A stretch of DNA of 64,000 bases from Piromyces finnis (GCA_002104945.1 MCFH01000047.1:186001-250000); one strand, 5' to 3'. Counted from the first letter of the stretch, positions 42,952-59,340 are shown. Notes: generated from the letters alone by a model not told the origin. A program made the numbers and translations.

Positions 42952-45900
42952 CTTGTTTTATTGTTTTTTTTATTATTGTCGTTATTTGTTGTTTATATTT
43001 TAAGATATATTATTTATTAGAATATATATGTATATATTAAAAATGAATCTATATATTTTCCGTTATTTTATTTATTTATTTTTAAAACGTCCAAATATAC
43101 GATAATATTTTATCAATAACGTTATGAGTGATTATTTAGAATTATTATTATATTTATTAATATCATAATTTTAAAATAGGAATAGAGTGTAAATAAAAAA
43201 AAAAAAAGTTAGTATTTTATAATTTTTATAATAATAAGTTTTATATTTATTTTATTATATATTTATTTTTTTTTCAACAAGCTTTAAAATGGTTATTAAA
43301 TTAATTCCATTTTATTTATTTAGTTTTCTTTTTCTTCTATATCTTTTTTTTTTCATGTTTATATTGAAATAATTTTTATTGAATATTATTATTACTATTA
43401 TTATTATTATCATTTCTTTATTTAATTTGTTTAAATAGAATTTATTATAATCTCCCTCTTTTTTTTTTTTTTTATTAAATTTCAAAGCTTTTTCAATAAC
43501 TTTTATCATTTTCTTTATTGATAAATTGTTCAAGTGCTTTACTTTTTTTTTAACGTACTGTTTTAAATTTTTAGAATTTTAATGTTTTCACCAAAATGAA
43601 ATTTTTAATAAATAATTATTATTATTTTTATAAGAAAAAAATAGAAAACTAATTGTTGAAATTTAAAATTTCTTTTTTTTTTTTTTCTTTAAAAAAAAAT
43701 AAAATTTCTTGTTGATTTCAATATTTTTTATTTTTATTATTTTTTTTACCTTCTTTTTTTTTAATTTTCTAATATTTTAAAATAAAAAAAAAAAAAAGAT
43801 TTTATATTTTAATTGAAAAACCAAAAAAAAAAAAAAAAAAACTTTTAAAAAAAATAGTTTTAAACTTTTTTTATTTTATAAAAAAAATCCAAGATTTAAA
43901 TAATTATAATAAAAAAAATTAAATGTTTTTTTTTTTTTTTTTATATTTAATATTTAAATTATAATATTTTTATTAAATTAAAAAAGAATTTCAATTTAAT
44001 TATATTAAAAATGAAAAAATAGAATTAATTTAAAATTAAATGATTAAAGCACTACAATATATTACAAATGAAATGAAATATATGATACACACATATTATT
44101 ATATATAATTATTTCTATTGTATTTTAATAAAAAAGTACTTTTTTTATTTTAATTAAAGATTGACTTTTTTCAAAATAAGAGTTATAAATAACTTTTATT
44201 TTTATATCTATTACCCATTGTATATAGTTATTATCTAAATATAAAATATCCATAATATTCGTTTTTTTTAACTTTAATCTATATGTATTCGATCATTAAA
44301 AGGATGTTAATTTTTTCATCTTTTAAAAAAAGTAAAAGAATCATTTTAAAAGATACTTTTTTTTTTTTTACTTTCTTTAGCCATCATTTGTTATGACGAT
44401 TTAGCTGTAAAAAAAAAAAAAAGAGTATGGTTTATTATCGTGGAATATAAATTATTAATATAAATATTTTTTAATTATTATTATATTATTATCATTATAT
44501 ATTAAATGAATGTTAAAGTTAATCATTTAGTCACTATTTTTTTTTTTTTTACTTTCTTTTTTAAATGATGTTTTTCTTCTTTTCAAAAAAAAAAAAAAAA
44601 TCTGTCAATGTAATAGAACATTAATTTTTATTAATACCTTAGTCATTTATCCTTTTTTATTATTATTAAAATAAAGAAGATTAAAAGTAAACAACTTTTT
44701 TTTTTAAATATTTTTTCTGTAATATAGGAATCATTGGAATGGATAATAAAAATTCATAGGATGGTTCATTCATTTCTTTTTTGTATTTGTTTTGTTATTA
44801 TAGTTCTATTTTTATACAATTTTCTTTAAACTTTTATCAAACTTTAAATTTATATATCTTTTTTTTTATTTGTTTTTAATAATTCTCAAATTTAAATAAT
44901 GATTTTTATAATATTTGAAACAAAAAACATAATAAAAAAAAAAAAAACATCATTCTTTTTCTTTTTTTTTTTTTTTTTATTTTTAAAAAATAAAATATAT
45001 AATAAAATTATAGAAAAATATTATATGTATATAGAATGTCTATTTAATATTATTCATACTTTTAATTTATGATATTATAAGGGTTTATAAATATCTTAAA
45101 GATATAGATTTTTGATGATATAAGAATTAAATCATAAGACAATAATGAGGTCGTGAAAGAATTTTTATTTTATAATAGTATATTCATTTCTATTTAAAAT
45201 TTATTATTCTTTATCTATTTAAAAATGTCATCTATTTTTTTTTTTTTTTTTTTTTAAAAAGAATGTTTAAATGATCCCACCTTTGGGTGGTGGTTCATTT
45301 ATGCAGAAAACAAAAAAAAAATTTTTTTTAATAATTTTTTTGCACTACATACAACATACACCCATTAAGATTTGATAGAAGGAAACAAAAATATATATAT
45401 ATATTTTTAAAAGTTTTTACTTTTAATATATATCATTTATGTATGCAGTATTTATGTAATGCTTATTTTTTTTTATGAAACATTTTAGAATTAAATAAAA
45501 AAAATAATATAAAATTAAATATACACTATGTAATAATAATAGAAAATATACTTGTAAATTTAATTTTATATAGAATTTAGTTTTAAAATTATCAAATTTT
45601 ATATAAATTTAAACTTTCTAATAATAGGTTTTGATGAAAAAGAACAAAAAAAAAATTCTAAATAATATATTATTAAAAGGTATGTCTTTGAGGGAAAAAA
45701 AAGAATCAATAAGGATAACAAATATAAATAAAATTTATTTATATATATAGAATCAGTTTATTTTATTCTTTATAATATATCATTCATCATTTTAAAGTCA
45801 ATTTTGATTTTAAGATAAATAAATAATAATAAAAAAAACATTTATATATATTAGTGTATTAATAAGATATAATTATTTTCGAAATAAAAAAAAGAATTAT

Positions 45901-46186
45901 AAAAAGTAAAGGATTTAAGTTTAAAACCTATGGTTCAATTTTAATAGTTTTTTTTTTTTATTATTATTATTATTCAATAAGAATTTATCCACTTTTTTTA
46001 ATAATTTTTTTTTTAATAAAAAGTTTTTATTCTTTGTTTTATATATTAAGCAAAGCGTTAATTGTTTAGTATTTATAGTATTGTATTATAATAATTTCTT
46101 TCTTTTTTTTTTTTTAAAAAAAGGGATAGAGAAAAAAGTAAGAATATTATATATTACAAAAAAAAAAAAAAAAACGTAATAAAGAA

Positions 46187-46218
<32 letters not shown>

Positions 46219-46283
46219 GGTTATTGCAAGTATATATATATAGATAGATAAAAATTTTTATTTAACGAAAAGACGAAATCAAA
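42952..46283. other. Long intergenic region between divergent genes
   Basis: About 3.3 kb of A/T-rich DNA with no open frame of coding character on either strand; the minus-strand frame at 43312-43533 is Lys/Ile/Asn-only. A notable inverted repeat sits at 45269-45300 (listed separately). Promoters of endosulfine and of the anillin-like gene should be at its ends. Confidence 0.65.
45269..45300. other. Two-part inverted repeat (hairpin)
   Basis: The inner stem CCACC/GGTGG (45277-45281 and 45286-45290, loop TTTG) is enclosed by an outer AAATGA/TCATTT pairing with small internal loops. It is the most GC-rich point in several hundred bases. It could be a short RNA gene, a protein-binding site or chance. 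Confidence 0.3.
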
Positions 46284-49333
<3,050 letters not shown>

Positions 49334-50829
49334 TTAAAATAATTATATATTTCTATCTTGGTTTTCTTTTTTTTTTAAAAAAAAAGAAAAAATAATTGTT
49401 AAAAATTTTAGGTTTTCAAAGATATTATTTTATATATTATAGATAGATACATGTATTTTATATAAAAGTAAAGAAATTTTTTTAAAGTATTCATAGAAAA
49501 TTTAAATATAGAGTATTTTATTGTTTAATAAAAACTTATTTTATGTAGTCTTTTTTTTTTTCTAGAATTAATCTTATAAAAAATGTAATTCATTATCGTT
49601 ATAAATGTTTATAAAAATAAAAAAAAAAAAAAAAAAAAATTATATTAATAATCAATGGATTATAGAGAATTATTAAATATTTTTTTATTACTAATCATTA
49701 ATAATAAATTCTTATATTTACATTTCTCGGTCTAATGGATTGAATATTATACTTTTTAAAAGAATATAAACACCAGAAATACGTTTTTCCTATAACAACT
49801 TTTCCCGAGTTAAAGAATATCAGTAAAAAAAGAAAAAAAAAAAAAATCAATGAATTGTAAATGCTCTACAAATCTAATTTATTTACATTAATTATTTATT
49901 GTAAATTAATTTAAAGAATGACTATTTATATAAATATTATGTTTATCTAATTGTCCTTTTTAAATACCTTTTTTTTTTTTTTTTTTTTACTTTCTTTTAT
50001 TTAAAACATTTTCTTTTTATAAATAATAATAAAATAAATGAATAGATTCATAATTAATTTAATAAATCATTTAATTAATTAATAAATGAATAAATAATTA
50101 AATATTTTAATAAATTAATTAATAAATGAATTTTTTTTTTAATTATAAATAAAATTTCTTTTCACGTTTTCAATTTTAAAAAGCCAATTTCTAACAAAAA
50201 AAAAAAAATAAAATAAAATTAGAATATGCCAAAATGAAAAAGAATAGGTAGGAAAAAGTTTTTTTAAAAAAAAAGATAGTTAAATAAGATTCATAGGAAA
50301 TACTTTTTTTTTTATTTTATTTTACTTTTTATAGTTTAAAAGATCAATGTCAATGCTTAAATGGTTCATCCCTACCACCATCAAAAAAAAAAATTTTTTT
50401 TATAGTTTTTGAATTAAAAAAATTTTTTTTAAACCTTTTTCCATTTCAAAAGAAAAAGGCAGTTTGGTTCATTTCACCAAATAAAATATACGTTTTGTTT
50501 GAATAGTGACTAAGAAAGATCATCCTTTTCTTTTTCCTTTTTCCTTTTTTTTTTTTTTTTTTGTCCAAAGTGTGCAGTGTCATGTCATTTAACCTTTTTT
50601 TTTTTTCATTGAATGTTGAATCATTTATATTATTCAATATAATTTAATATATGATTGAGTGGATTGCATCATATAATAAGAGTACCCAGGATTTTTACTT
50701 TTTATTCATGCATGATTTTTAGACAATAGGAAAAATTCAATATATTAAAAAATGATAGAATATAAATAATATATTGTGTAATATATGATGGAATCAATTA
50801 TAAAATCAATAGAAAAATACATGATTTTT

Positions 50830-51090
50830 TTATTAATACAATAAATAAATAGATAAATAAATATTAATGAATGAATAATTAATAAATAAATAAATTGATG
50901 AATGAATATTAATGAATGAATAATTAATAAATAAATAAATAAATATTAATAAATAAATAACTATTAATAAATAGATATATATATAAATATGAATAACTAA
51001 ATTGATGAATGAATATTAATGAATGAATAATTAATTAATTAAATAAATATTAATGGATAAATAAATAGATAAATAAATAAATTTAATATT
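50830..51090. repeat. Degenerate AATA/GAAT tetranucleotide minisatellite
   Basis: AATA and GAAT tetramers are arranged in a repeating super-unit with the core ATTAATGAATGAATAATTAA, which recurs at least three times. Confidence 0.8.
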
Positions 51091-51594
51091 AAAAATTTAT
51101 TAATAATAAAAAAAAATTCATTTTTTAAAAAAAAGACTTTTTTTCCTTTTTTCCTTTTCCTTTTTTTTTTTTGACTTTATAGATTGTAGAACATTTTAAC
51201 TTTTATTATATATAAATATTCAGTTTTATTTTTTTTATTTTTTTAAATAATATTTCATTTTATACTCATTTTTACAACTTTGAATAATAAACTAAATGTA
51301 AGAAACTAAACCAAATACACCTGCCTCAATTTTTTTTATAAAAGTATAAAACAGGCAAGAAAAAATAAATAGATAGATAGAAAGAGAGAAAGAGAGAGAG
51401 AAAAAAAAAAGCAACACTATATATTTCGGTTTATATATAACATTATCGGTGAATTCGTTTATTTTAGTATTAATAATAAAAACAATAATTATAGGAAAAA
51501 AAAAAAAAAAAGTGAAATGAATTGTTAAAAATTATTCAAAATTATGTATTCTTTAAAAATTTATTGTTATACAACGAGACTTGAAAAAAAAAAG

Positions 51595-51672
51595 CTTGTC
51601 AATTTTACCTTATATAAATAAAATTATTAAAAAAAAGAAACTTGTCAATCTTACTTTATATAAATAAAACTA
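51595..51672 (+). repeat. 46-bp direct duplication just upstream of the HPt gene
   Basis: CTTGTCAATTTTACC at 51595 and CTTGTCAATCTTACT at 51641 each lead into a TTATATAAATAAAA string. The TATATAAA could be a duplicated TATA element. The start codon lies 32 bases beyond the second copy. Confidence 0.75.
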
Positions 51673-51703
51673 ATACTAAATTTATTTTTTATATATAGCC
51701 AAA

Positions 51704-52487
51704 ATGAATGCTGATATTATTGATATGTCAATTTTTGGTCAAATCCTTGAAATGGACGAAGATGAAAACGATAGATCTTTCAGTAGAGATTTAATTATTA
51801 ATTATTACCAACAAGCTATCGAAACTTTTCAAAAAATGGATATTGCTTTGTAATTATTATCTTTTTTTTTTTATATAATACCTATTTTGTTTGAAAGCTA
51901 AAAAAATTTTCATTTTTTACCAATAACTAATAAAAACGTATATATATGTATTTATTTATGTGTATATGTGTATATATGTATATTTTATATTTATTAAATA
52001 TAGAGCTTCTTCCGACTTACCTTCCTTATCTAATTTAGGTCACTTTTTAAAGGGTAGTTCTTCCTCCTTAGGTATTGTTAAGGTTAGACAAATTTGTGAA
52101 CAAATTCAACATATTGGAAATTTAAAAGAAGGTAATGGTACCGGTGAAATTAGTCCAGCTGATGCTTTAAGTAGATTACCAATTCTTGTTGATGGTGCTA
52201 AAAGAACCTTTATTGAAGTAAAAATATATAATATATGTTCACCTTTATAAAAAATTTATCCATATTATTATTATTATATTCATAAAAATAGTAGTGTTAA
52301 AAAAAATTAACCAACTTTTTTTTTATTTTTATATAATCTATTACGTTTTAAATGTAATAATTTTCCTTTATCAATTTTTATTATATCTATATATAAAATA
52401 TATATAAAATATTGAAAAAAAAAATTCTATTTATCAATGTATCAGGCCAAGGACTATTTAAATTCATTTTATCATATTCAAATGTAA
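51704..52487 (+). CDS. rdeA: HPt histidine phosphotransfer protein (RdeA/Ypd1-like)
   Basis: Three exons, 51704-51849, 52004-52217 and 52446-52487, phases matching, 133 residues. The peptide is a four-helix HPt domain with LGHFLKGSSSSLG around the phosphorylated His62, nearly the same as the yeast Ypd1 site, then VRQICEQIQHIG. A short helix FQKMDIAL precedes it and AKDYLNSFYHIQ ends it. In dictyostelids the HPt protein RdeA carries phosphate between hybrid histidine kinases and the response regulator RegA, a cAMP phosphodiesterase, and so sets cAMP level and spore timing. The protein here is shorter than the 254 residues I recall for D. discoideum RdeA, so it may be a compact orthologue or a paralogue. 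The start in CCAAAATGAATG is the only ATG in frame before the domain. Confidence 0.88.
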
Positions 52488-53588
52488 AAAAAATAAAAAA
52501 TAAAAATTAAACAGGATTTTTAAATTATTATTTTTTTTTTTTAAAAAAAAAAAGAATTAAAACCAAAATCGAAACTAAAACAAAAAAACAAAAAACAAAA
52601 AACAATAACAGAAATTGAAACAGAAACGAAAACCGAGGAATTAAATTCCAATGATAAAAAAAAATAATTATAATAAAAAAATAGATATAAATTAAGATAA
52701 TTATTATCAATAGTTTGCTTCATAAAGTTAATTCAAAATAGTATGAGGAAAGCACCCTTTAAAACTTTAAAAGATCAACTATTAATAATAACAGCAATAA
52801 TAACAATAAAAATCTAATTCAAAATATCTTTTAATATAATCAAAAAATATATATATGTTTATAATAAAAAATATAAAATTAATACTAATAATTTAATTTA
52901 ATATCAATTTATTATTATTTATTAGAATAATAATAATAATAATAATAATAACAGTAATAAAGTTAATAATATTTTTTTATTAAAAAAAAAAAAAAGGAAT
53001 AAAAGTAAAAAGTATATGGAAAAAAAAAAGGTAAAAACATTATCGTTTATATTTAGAAAGTAATAAAGTCTTTTACAATTTTTTTTTGGCTTTATTTCAT
53101 CCATACTACATTTGAATTGTTCCTTTTTTTTTTATATATCAAAGAAAAAAAAAACATTAAAAAAAAAATTAAACTAGAATATAATAATAATTTTATATAG
53201 TATTTATATATATCTATAAAAATATAAATATATTATAATATAAAACTCTTTTTTTTTTTTTTTTAAAAAAAAAATTATCCAAAAAGAAAAAAAGAAAGAA
53301 ATAATAATTATAGTTATAATAGTTAGTAATAATAGCAAAATAAAAGTAATAAAAAATAAAAAAATAAAAATAATAAAAAAAATAATAATAACAATAATAA
53401 TAATAATAATAACAATAATAATAATAATAATAATAATATAAGAAAATATAATTAATCAAATATTGATATTTATTAATATATATATATATATTTTAATACT
53501 AATACATATCGTAAATAAATAAAGAAAAGAGAAAATAAAATAAAAATAAAAAAATAAATAAATATATATAGTTATAGTAAAGATAAAT
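52488..53588. other. Intergenic region between convergent genes
   Basis: A/T-only DNA with AAT runs (52926-52950, 53395-53440) between the 3' ends of the HPt and TEDC1-like genes. Several overlapping short open frames on the minus strand are low-complexity noise. Confidence 0.7.
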
Positions 53589-54651
53589 TTAAAGTATAAT
53601 TTTTATGTGTTGTAAATCGATGGAAGAATCAGTAGGAGAAGGATTCTTGGTCATTCTTTTATGAAATAATTGATACAAGGCATCTTGATTTTCTTTTCGT
53701 AAAAGATGGACTTTTTTTTCAAGTTTTTTCAAGGTTTGTTGATCTTCTTCAATACCTTGAGTGATATGATAAAGATAAAGATTATCATCATCATCTTCTT
53801 CTTTTTCTTCTTCTTCTTCATTTTCTTCCCTTTTTTCTTTTTCCTTTTCCTTTTCTATGAAAAGATATTTTTTTTCATTAGTTTTTAAGGATGCTTTTTG
53901 TGGAGGTGTTTTTTCTGTTGTTAAAGTTAATATGGAAGAAGAAGAGGAAGAAGTATTTAAATTTGGTAGGGAAATTTTTTTCTTTATTGAGGAAGGATCA
54001 TTGGTAGTAGAAGAGGATTCATAAAGGGAAGATAGGGGGTAAGTTTCATTTAAAGAAGAAGAAGAAATGGTATTTAATTTTTGATTAGGTTTTATTTTTA
54101 ATTTTGATTTTAATTGAGATGAATTTTCAAAATTTGAAAAAGAAGATACGGAAGAAGATGATGTTGAAGAGGATGATAATGACGTGGATGAAGGAAGATA
54201 TTGATAATAAATGGTGGGATGAAGGATGACGGATTTCACCTTGGTAGAATCATTAAAAATAGGATGAGTGAAATTAATTTTTAGAGTTGAAGTCGATAGA
54301 GTATGATTTTTTTCCTTTTGGTTATCCTCCACCACCACCTCCTCCTTTATTGAATTTTTTGGGGATAGGAAGGAGGAGGATAAAGAATTTTGAAGAGTAT
54401 TTTCAAAGGTTGAATAGTTTAAAAAGGAAGGATAAAATGCAATAGTTTGAGGGTCCGATGACTGACAAGATAAATATTGATATTGAAATTGTGGGGAAAA
54501 TGGTTTAATTTTTTGTGAAGCTGGTATTTTTGATTCCTTTTTAAAAGTAATAAGAATATTTTCTTTGAAAAAGGATTTAAATTGTTGAACCTGATCTAAT
54601 AAATTCATTAAAATTTTTTTCTTGTTTTGTATTTGATAATTATTTCTTCTA

Positions 54652-54682
<31 letters not shown>

Positions 54683-56959
54683 ATATAATTTGATATGATA
54701 ATAAATAAATGAATAGAAAAATAGATAATTAGAAAAATAGGATAAATAAAAATATAATAATAATAGTTTGAATATTTTCCATTTTTTTTTTTTTTTCAGA
54801 GTTTGATTATAAACATTTGGTATTTTGAGGTGATTAATAAATGAATTAAAAAAAAAATAATATGAATTAAAAACAATATTAGAAAATAAATAGAGGTGTA
54901 CCTAAGATGATGATGATGTTGATGATAATGATTTCTTTGTTCCTTTTTATATTCATTAAATACACTAGACTTTTATAATTTAAATTTAAAATAAATAAAT
55001 AAAAAATAAAATATTAAATATTTATTAGAGTCTTTTTTATTAAAAAATATATATATATATTTCAATAAATTCAAAATAGCTATTTATTTTTATATATATG
55101 ATGTATATAACAATAATAATAATGTTATATTTATTTACCATCCATTTCCAAAGATAATATTCTTTAGTATATTGTATGACAAGTTGATCAAATTGTTCTA
55201 TATCTTGTTGAAGATGGAACAATGTTTCTTCTTTTAACCCTTCCTCTTTTTCATATAAAAAACTATTCATACTATGAATAGTGATTTTTCTGGAATGAGA
55301 AGCTGATTCGGTGGAAAGACCATTAGAAATTAATAATTCTTTAAGAAAAGGATGAATATTTGATGTTGATGATGATGTCGACACCGACGATCTATTCTTT
55401 ATCTTTTTTTTAATAAAATATTGATAGTAAGATACGGAAGGAAGGGGAAAAGAAGATGATGATGACGTCAATGATCCATTAGAATCCAATTGTTGTTTTT
55501 GAAATTGATATAAAATTTTACAACGAGTTTGTTGTAACGTATATATTGATCGAAGTTGATATTTTATTTGTTGATTTAAATATTGAATAGAATAAAATTT
55601 ATCTTTTAACTTTTTTTAGTCGTTTTTTTTTTAATAAAGATAATAAAAAGTTTTAAAAAAAATGAATTGGTGATAATAATATTAAATAATAATGATAATT
55701 AATATTAATAATAATGAAAATAATATAATAATAACCATTATATAATAATATTAAATAATAATAATAATAAGGAAATATAAAATTACATTTGAAGTATTTT
55801 CTTTTAAAGGATACAGAGGGTCAGTTAATGTAGTTGAATAATAATTCATAGAGGTATCCTGAGTAAAAATATGTTGTGCTATGGTTTGAGGAGGGAAACG
55901 ATTCAAAATAAATGTAGAAGGATATGTTGTGGAAGAAGAAGATGTTGATGATGACGTTATTCTTTGATTTATATTCGATTTTTGTTGTTTTTCCTGTTTT
56001 TTCTGTTCTCCTTGACCTTCTTGTTGTTGTTGTTGTTCTTTTTCTTTTTTTTCGTTTTTTTTAGATTTAATCTCCGTCACTTTTGAAAATACATTTAAAA
56101 AAGAAAGTGACCAAGCAATAATAAGTAATAATTCTCTGAAGGAAAATAAGAAATTTAATAAATTAATATATATTGTATTAGTAATAGAATAGAATAGGTT
56201 TTGAATACCCTTTATAATATCTACAACATAGTTATAGATTAAAAATATATATATATAAATAGTCTATAGAGATAGATAAAATTAATCTACCTTGATGTAT
56301 ATTCCTCATAACTTTTAGAGTAAAAACAAAGTAATGGAAAGGAAAATTTCTTTAATAGGGTAGAAAGAACTAAATTTTTTAATGAATCTTTTGTTTCTTT
56401 TCTACCTAAAATAAAAAATATATAAAAATTTATTAATTTTTAATTTAATAATAATTATTAGGAATAGAGATAATAATGATATTACTATTGCTATTACTAA
56501 TTCTAATGAAATAATGACGTTTAACTAGTATATAAGAATTAAATATATTCTTTTTTTTTTTTCTTCTTCTTACCATTAATTTCTAAAACTTCTTTTAAAA
56601 TAAATTTTTCATATAATTTTTCAATAATTATATATAATGATTCTTTCTATTTTGACAAATTTTTAATTAATTGAGGGATGGATAGATAGGTTTAGAATAG
56701 ATTTTAATATAGATTTAAAGAAAAAGAAAATAATGAAATAATGAAATAATGAAAAATGAATATAGTTAATATATTTTATAGGAAAAAAATTTTTTTTTAA
56801 AAAAAAATAAAGGTAGAAATTTACCACAGAATTATCATTGAATTTACTTTTTCTTATCACCTCTGCTTTCACCCTCACATGTAAATAAGAATAAATAGTA
56901 TCTACAAAATATGTTAAAAACAATTTTGTATTGATTGTTCCTTCTTTATTTTTATTCAT
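53589..56959 (-). CDS. TEDC1-like protein (tubulin epsilon/delta complex subunit)
   Basis: Six exons right to left: 56959-56825, 56646-56574, 56405-56291, 56135-55787, 55609-55139 and 54620-53589; phases all close, 724 residues. The N-terminal part is helical: VIRKSKFNDNSV, then FSFPLLCFYS, then TSRELLLIIAWSLSF at about 108. In the TEDC1 family an RRAKFD-type motif is followed by a SRELLLALSWLL motif, and this order and spacing are the basis for the call. Near the end of exon 5 YTKEYYLWKWM matches the family's RELVFWQWM motif. After it comes a long Ser-rich, Lys/Glu-rich region with a coiled coil (LEKKVHLLRKENQDALYQL). In animals TEDC1 works with TEDC2, delta- and epsilon-tubulin to keep centriole triplets stable. 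The 518-base gap between exons 5 and 6 may hide a further exon near 54890. The identification is by motif only. Confidence 0.62.
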
Positions 56960-57766
56960 AATACTACTCGTTTTAAATAAATGTTTTGTATATCTATAAC
57001 AGAAGTATCCCTATTTTTCATAGTATAACATTTATAGTGGAATGTTTAAAATAATAATAAAATAAATCAATAATTATCTATATGGGTGGGTGGATAGGTT
57101 TAGGTGTGTAAGTGTATATTTATATATATATATTTTTTTTTTATAAATTTTAAATTATAATTTTTAAATTTGAAATTTTAAATAAAAAAAGAAAAGTTTT
57201 TAAAAATTTAAAAATAAAAAATTTAATTAAAAAAAATAAAATTAAAAAAAATACATTTTAAATTAAACTGAAAATTTAATTTGTTAAAAATTGGAATTTT
57301 TTTTTTTTTTTTTTTTTTAATTTCAAAATAAATTTCAAAATAAATTTCAAATTGATTTCAAATTTGATTTTCAAATTGATTTTAAATTGATTTTCAAATG
57401 TGTTTTTTTTTTTTTTTTTAATTTAGACATTTATTTATATATATATATAAAAAGCAGTTTTATTAAAAATAAATTTAATTTTTGAAAAGAAGAATATATA
57501 TTTATATAAATATCTTTCAAAATTAATCTACCTCTTTTTTTGGCCTATTTATCTATCTAGCTATAAAGCAAATTATAAAATTTCTTTAATTTTTATTTTC
57601 ATTATTTTATCCTTGAACACTATCTTTTTATTATTATTATTATTACCATTGTTATTACTATTATTATTACTATTTACTATTTCAATTTTTTTTTTAAAAA
57701 AAAAAAAAAAAAAAAAAGCAAGCATTTACCGAGAGAAAATTAAAAATTAAAAATTAAAAAAAAAAA
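56960..57766. other. Divergent intergenic region between the TEDC1-like gene and ntaq1
   Basis: AT-rich DNA with poly-T tracts and a short series of repeated TTTCAAAATAAA/TTCAAATTGATT words at 57320-57400. It should contain both promoters. Confidence 0.65.
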
Positions 57767-58153
57767 ATGTCAACATTTTCAAAAAGTGATTTTATCTATA
57801 CTTCTTGTTATTGTGAAGAAAATGTATATAAACTTTGTGAAACCTTACATGAAAAATTTTCCATTCCTTTATCAAAAATATATGCTATCTTTATATCTAA
57901 TGAAGATAAACAAGTAATTATTATTCAAAAGATATTAATAATTATCTATTTTTTTTTTTAAAAAAAAAGTGTTATTCTTCTTCAACTTTTAAAAAGAGTA
58001 ATAATAATAATAACTCTAAAATAATAAATTAGGTTTTATTTTGGAAGCAGAAAAACCAAGTAGATCATTTTTATCCAGTTGTTTGGGTACCTTTTGTTTT
58101 TTTCTATATCATTTAATTTATTTCAATGTCAAAATTTAAATTTTAATTTTTTA

Positions 58154-58184
<31 letters not shown>

Positions 58185-58596
58185 CATTGGTTATATTTTC
58201 TATCACTTTAATAATATTAAAATAATATAATATATATTCATTTCAAATTTTTTCACCATAACAAGGATTATCATGTTATAGCACTTATAAAAGGAGAAAA
58301 AGGGTATATCCATTATATTTAAAAATAACAATATCATTTTATTACTTTCAATGCAATATTCTTAAATCTATTTATATATATCCTTGAACTTCTGTATTAT
58401 GGAATAAAATAAAATAATAATAAAGTGAACCCAATATTATTTTTGATTTAGATTCTACACTTGAATTTCCTTGTGATTTTAATGTCTATCTTTTAAGTGC
58501 CATTTACCCACGTCGTTTTGCCAGAATTGTACAAGAACATCAAGCGTAATAGATAAAAAAAAAAATTTTTTTTTTTATATATTTAATATAATGGGC

Positions 58597-58631
<35 letters not shown>

Positions 58632-59000
58632 ATTCAATTATAATAAATACAAAAAACAATAATAATACTAATTATTATTGAATAAATATTATATTGGAAA
58701 AAAAAAAATAGATATTTTAGAGTGATTCCAGCCGAGATGTATTTAAGTAATTTTGCTTCGGATAGAAGTCATATGGTAAAAAAAAAAAAAAAAAAAAATT
58801 GAATAACAATATTAATAATAAATAAAATGTAAAAAAAAAAAAAAGAAATAATGAATTGTTTATTAAATATATATATATAAAATAGTTGGATGAACAAGGA
58901 AATTGGTTACAACCTCCACCAGACTATGAACCCATTAAAACAAAAGGTAATCATCAATGAAAATAAATAAAAGTAATAAATATCTATCTATCTCTATTAG

Positions 59001-59036
<36 letters not shown>

Positions 59037-59191
59037 TGAAATTTATATCTTTTTTTTTTTTTCTCTATTTTATAAAAGATTGTACCATGAATATTGATCA
59101 TTTTATTAATATGACCAAGAATACTTCTTCTAATCAATACGGAACTGTTTATACCCTAAAAGAATTCATTGAAATTTTTATGAATCACTAA
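57767..59191 (+). CDS. ntaq1: Protein N-terminal glutamine amidohydrolase
   Basis: Seven exons, 57767-57913, 58033-58086, 58266-58303, 58426-58545, 58712-58775, 58886-58946 and 59079-59191; phases match, 198 residues, close to the about 205 of animal NTAQ1. YTSCYCEENVYKLCE is the family's start signature. The catalytic triad is visible as Cys16, His70 (in the WDYHV motif split by intron 2) and Asp87 (FDLDS). Later motifs FRVIPAEMYL, NFASDRSHM and GTVYTLKEF are also conserved. The enzyme turns N-terminal glutamine into glutamate, the first step of one branch of the Arg/N-degron pathway, after which arginyl transferase and an E3 ligase act. It is a soluble protein. One splice donor (after GC at 58545) is in a slightly weak context, but phase and conservation support it. 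Confidence 0.94.
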
Positions 59192-59340
59192 GGAAAGAAA
59201 AGAAAAAAAAATTATAAAATTATAGCCATGATTAAACAAATTTTATTTAATAGTGAAAACACATCTACATGTAATAAACTAAAAAAAAAAAAAAAAATAA
59301 AGTAAAATAAAAATATTAACTTTTTTTTTTTTTAAAAAAA
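59192..59340. other. Short gap between ntaq1 and the retroelement array
   Basis: AT-rich 3' flank of ntaq1. A T-run followed by an A-run (59320-59342) marks where the first retroelement fragment begins. Confidence 0.6.

Larger units (their letters stand above)
49334..51703. other. Intergenic region upstream of the HPt gene
   Basis: AT-rich, with homopolymers, a degenerate tetranucleotide minisatellite at about 50830-51090 and a 46-bp duplicated leader segment just before the next gene. A perfect inverted repeat TTTGGT/ACCAAA lies at 50463-50481. I see no gene. Confidence 0.6.

Noticed and set aside
54870-54910. Extra exon (VHLYLFSNI) in the large intron of the TEDC1-like gene
   Set aside because: The frame is open and an acceptor exists, but no good donor follows and the peptide is AT-driven; not included in the model.
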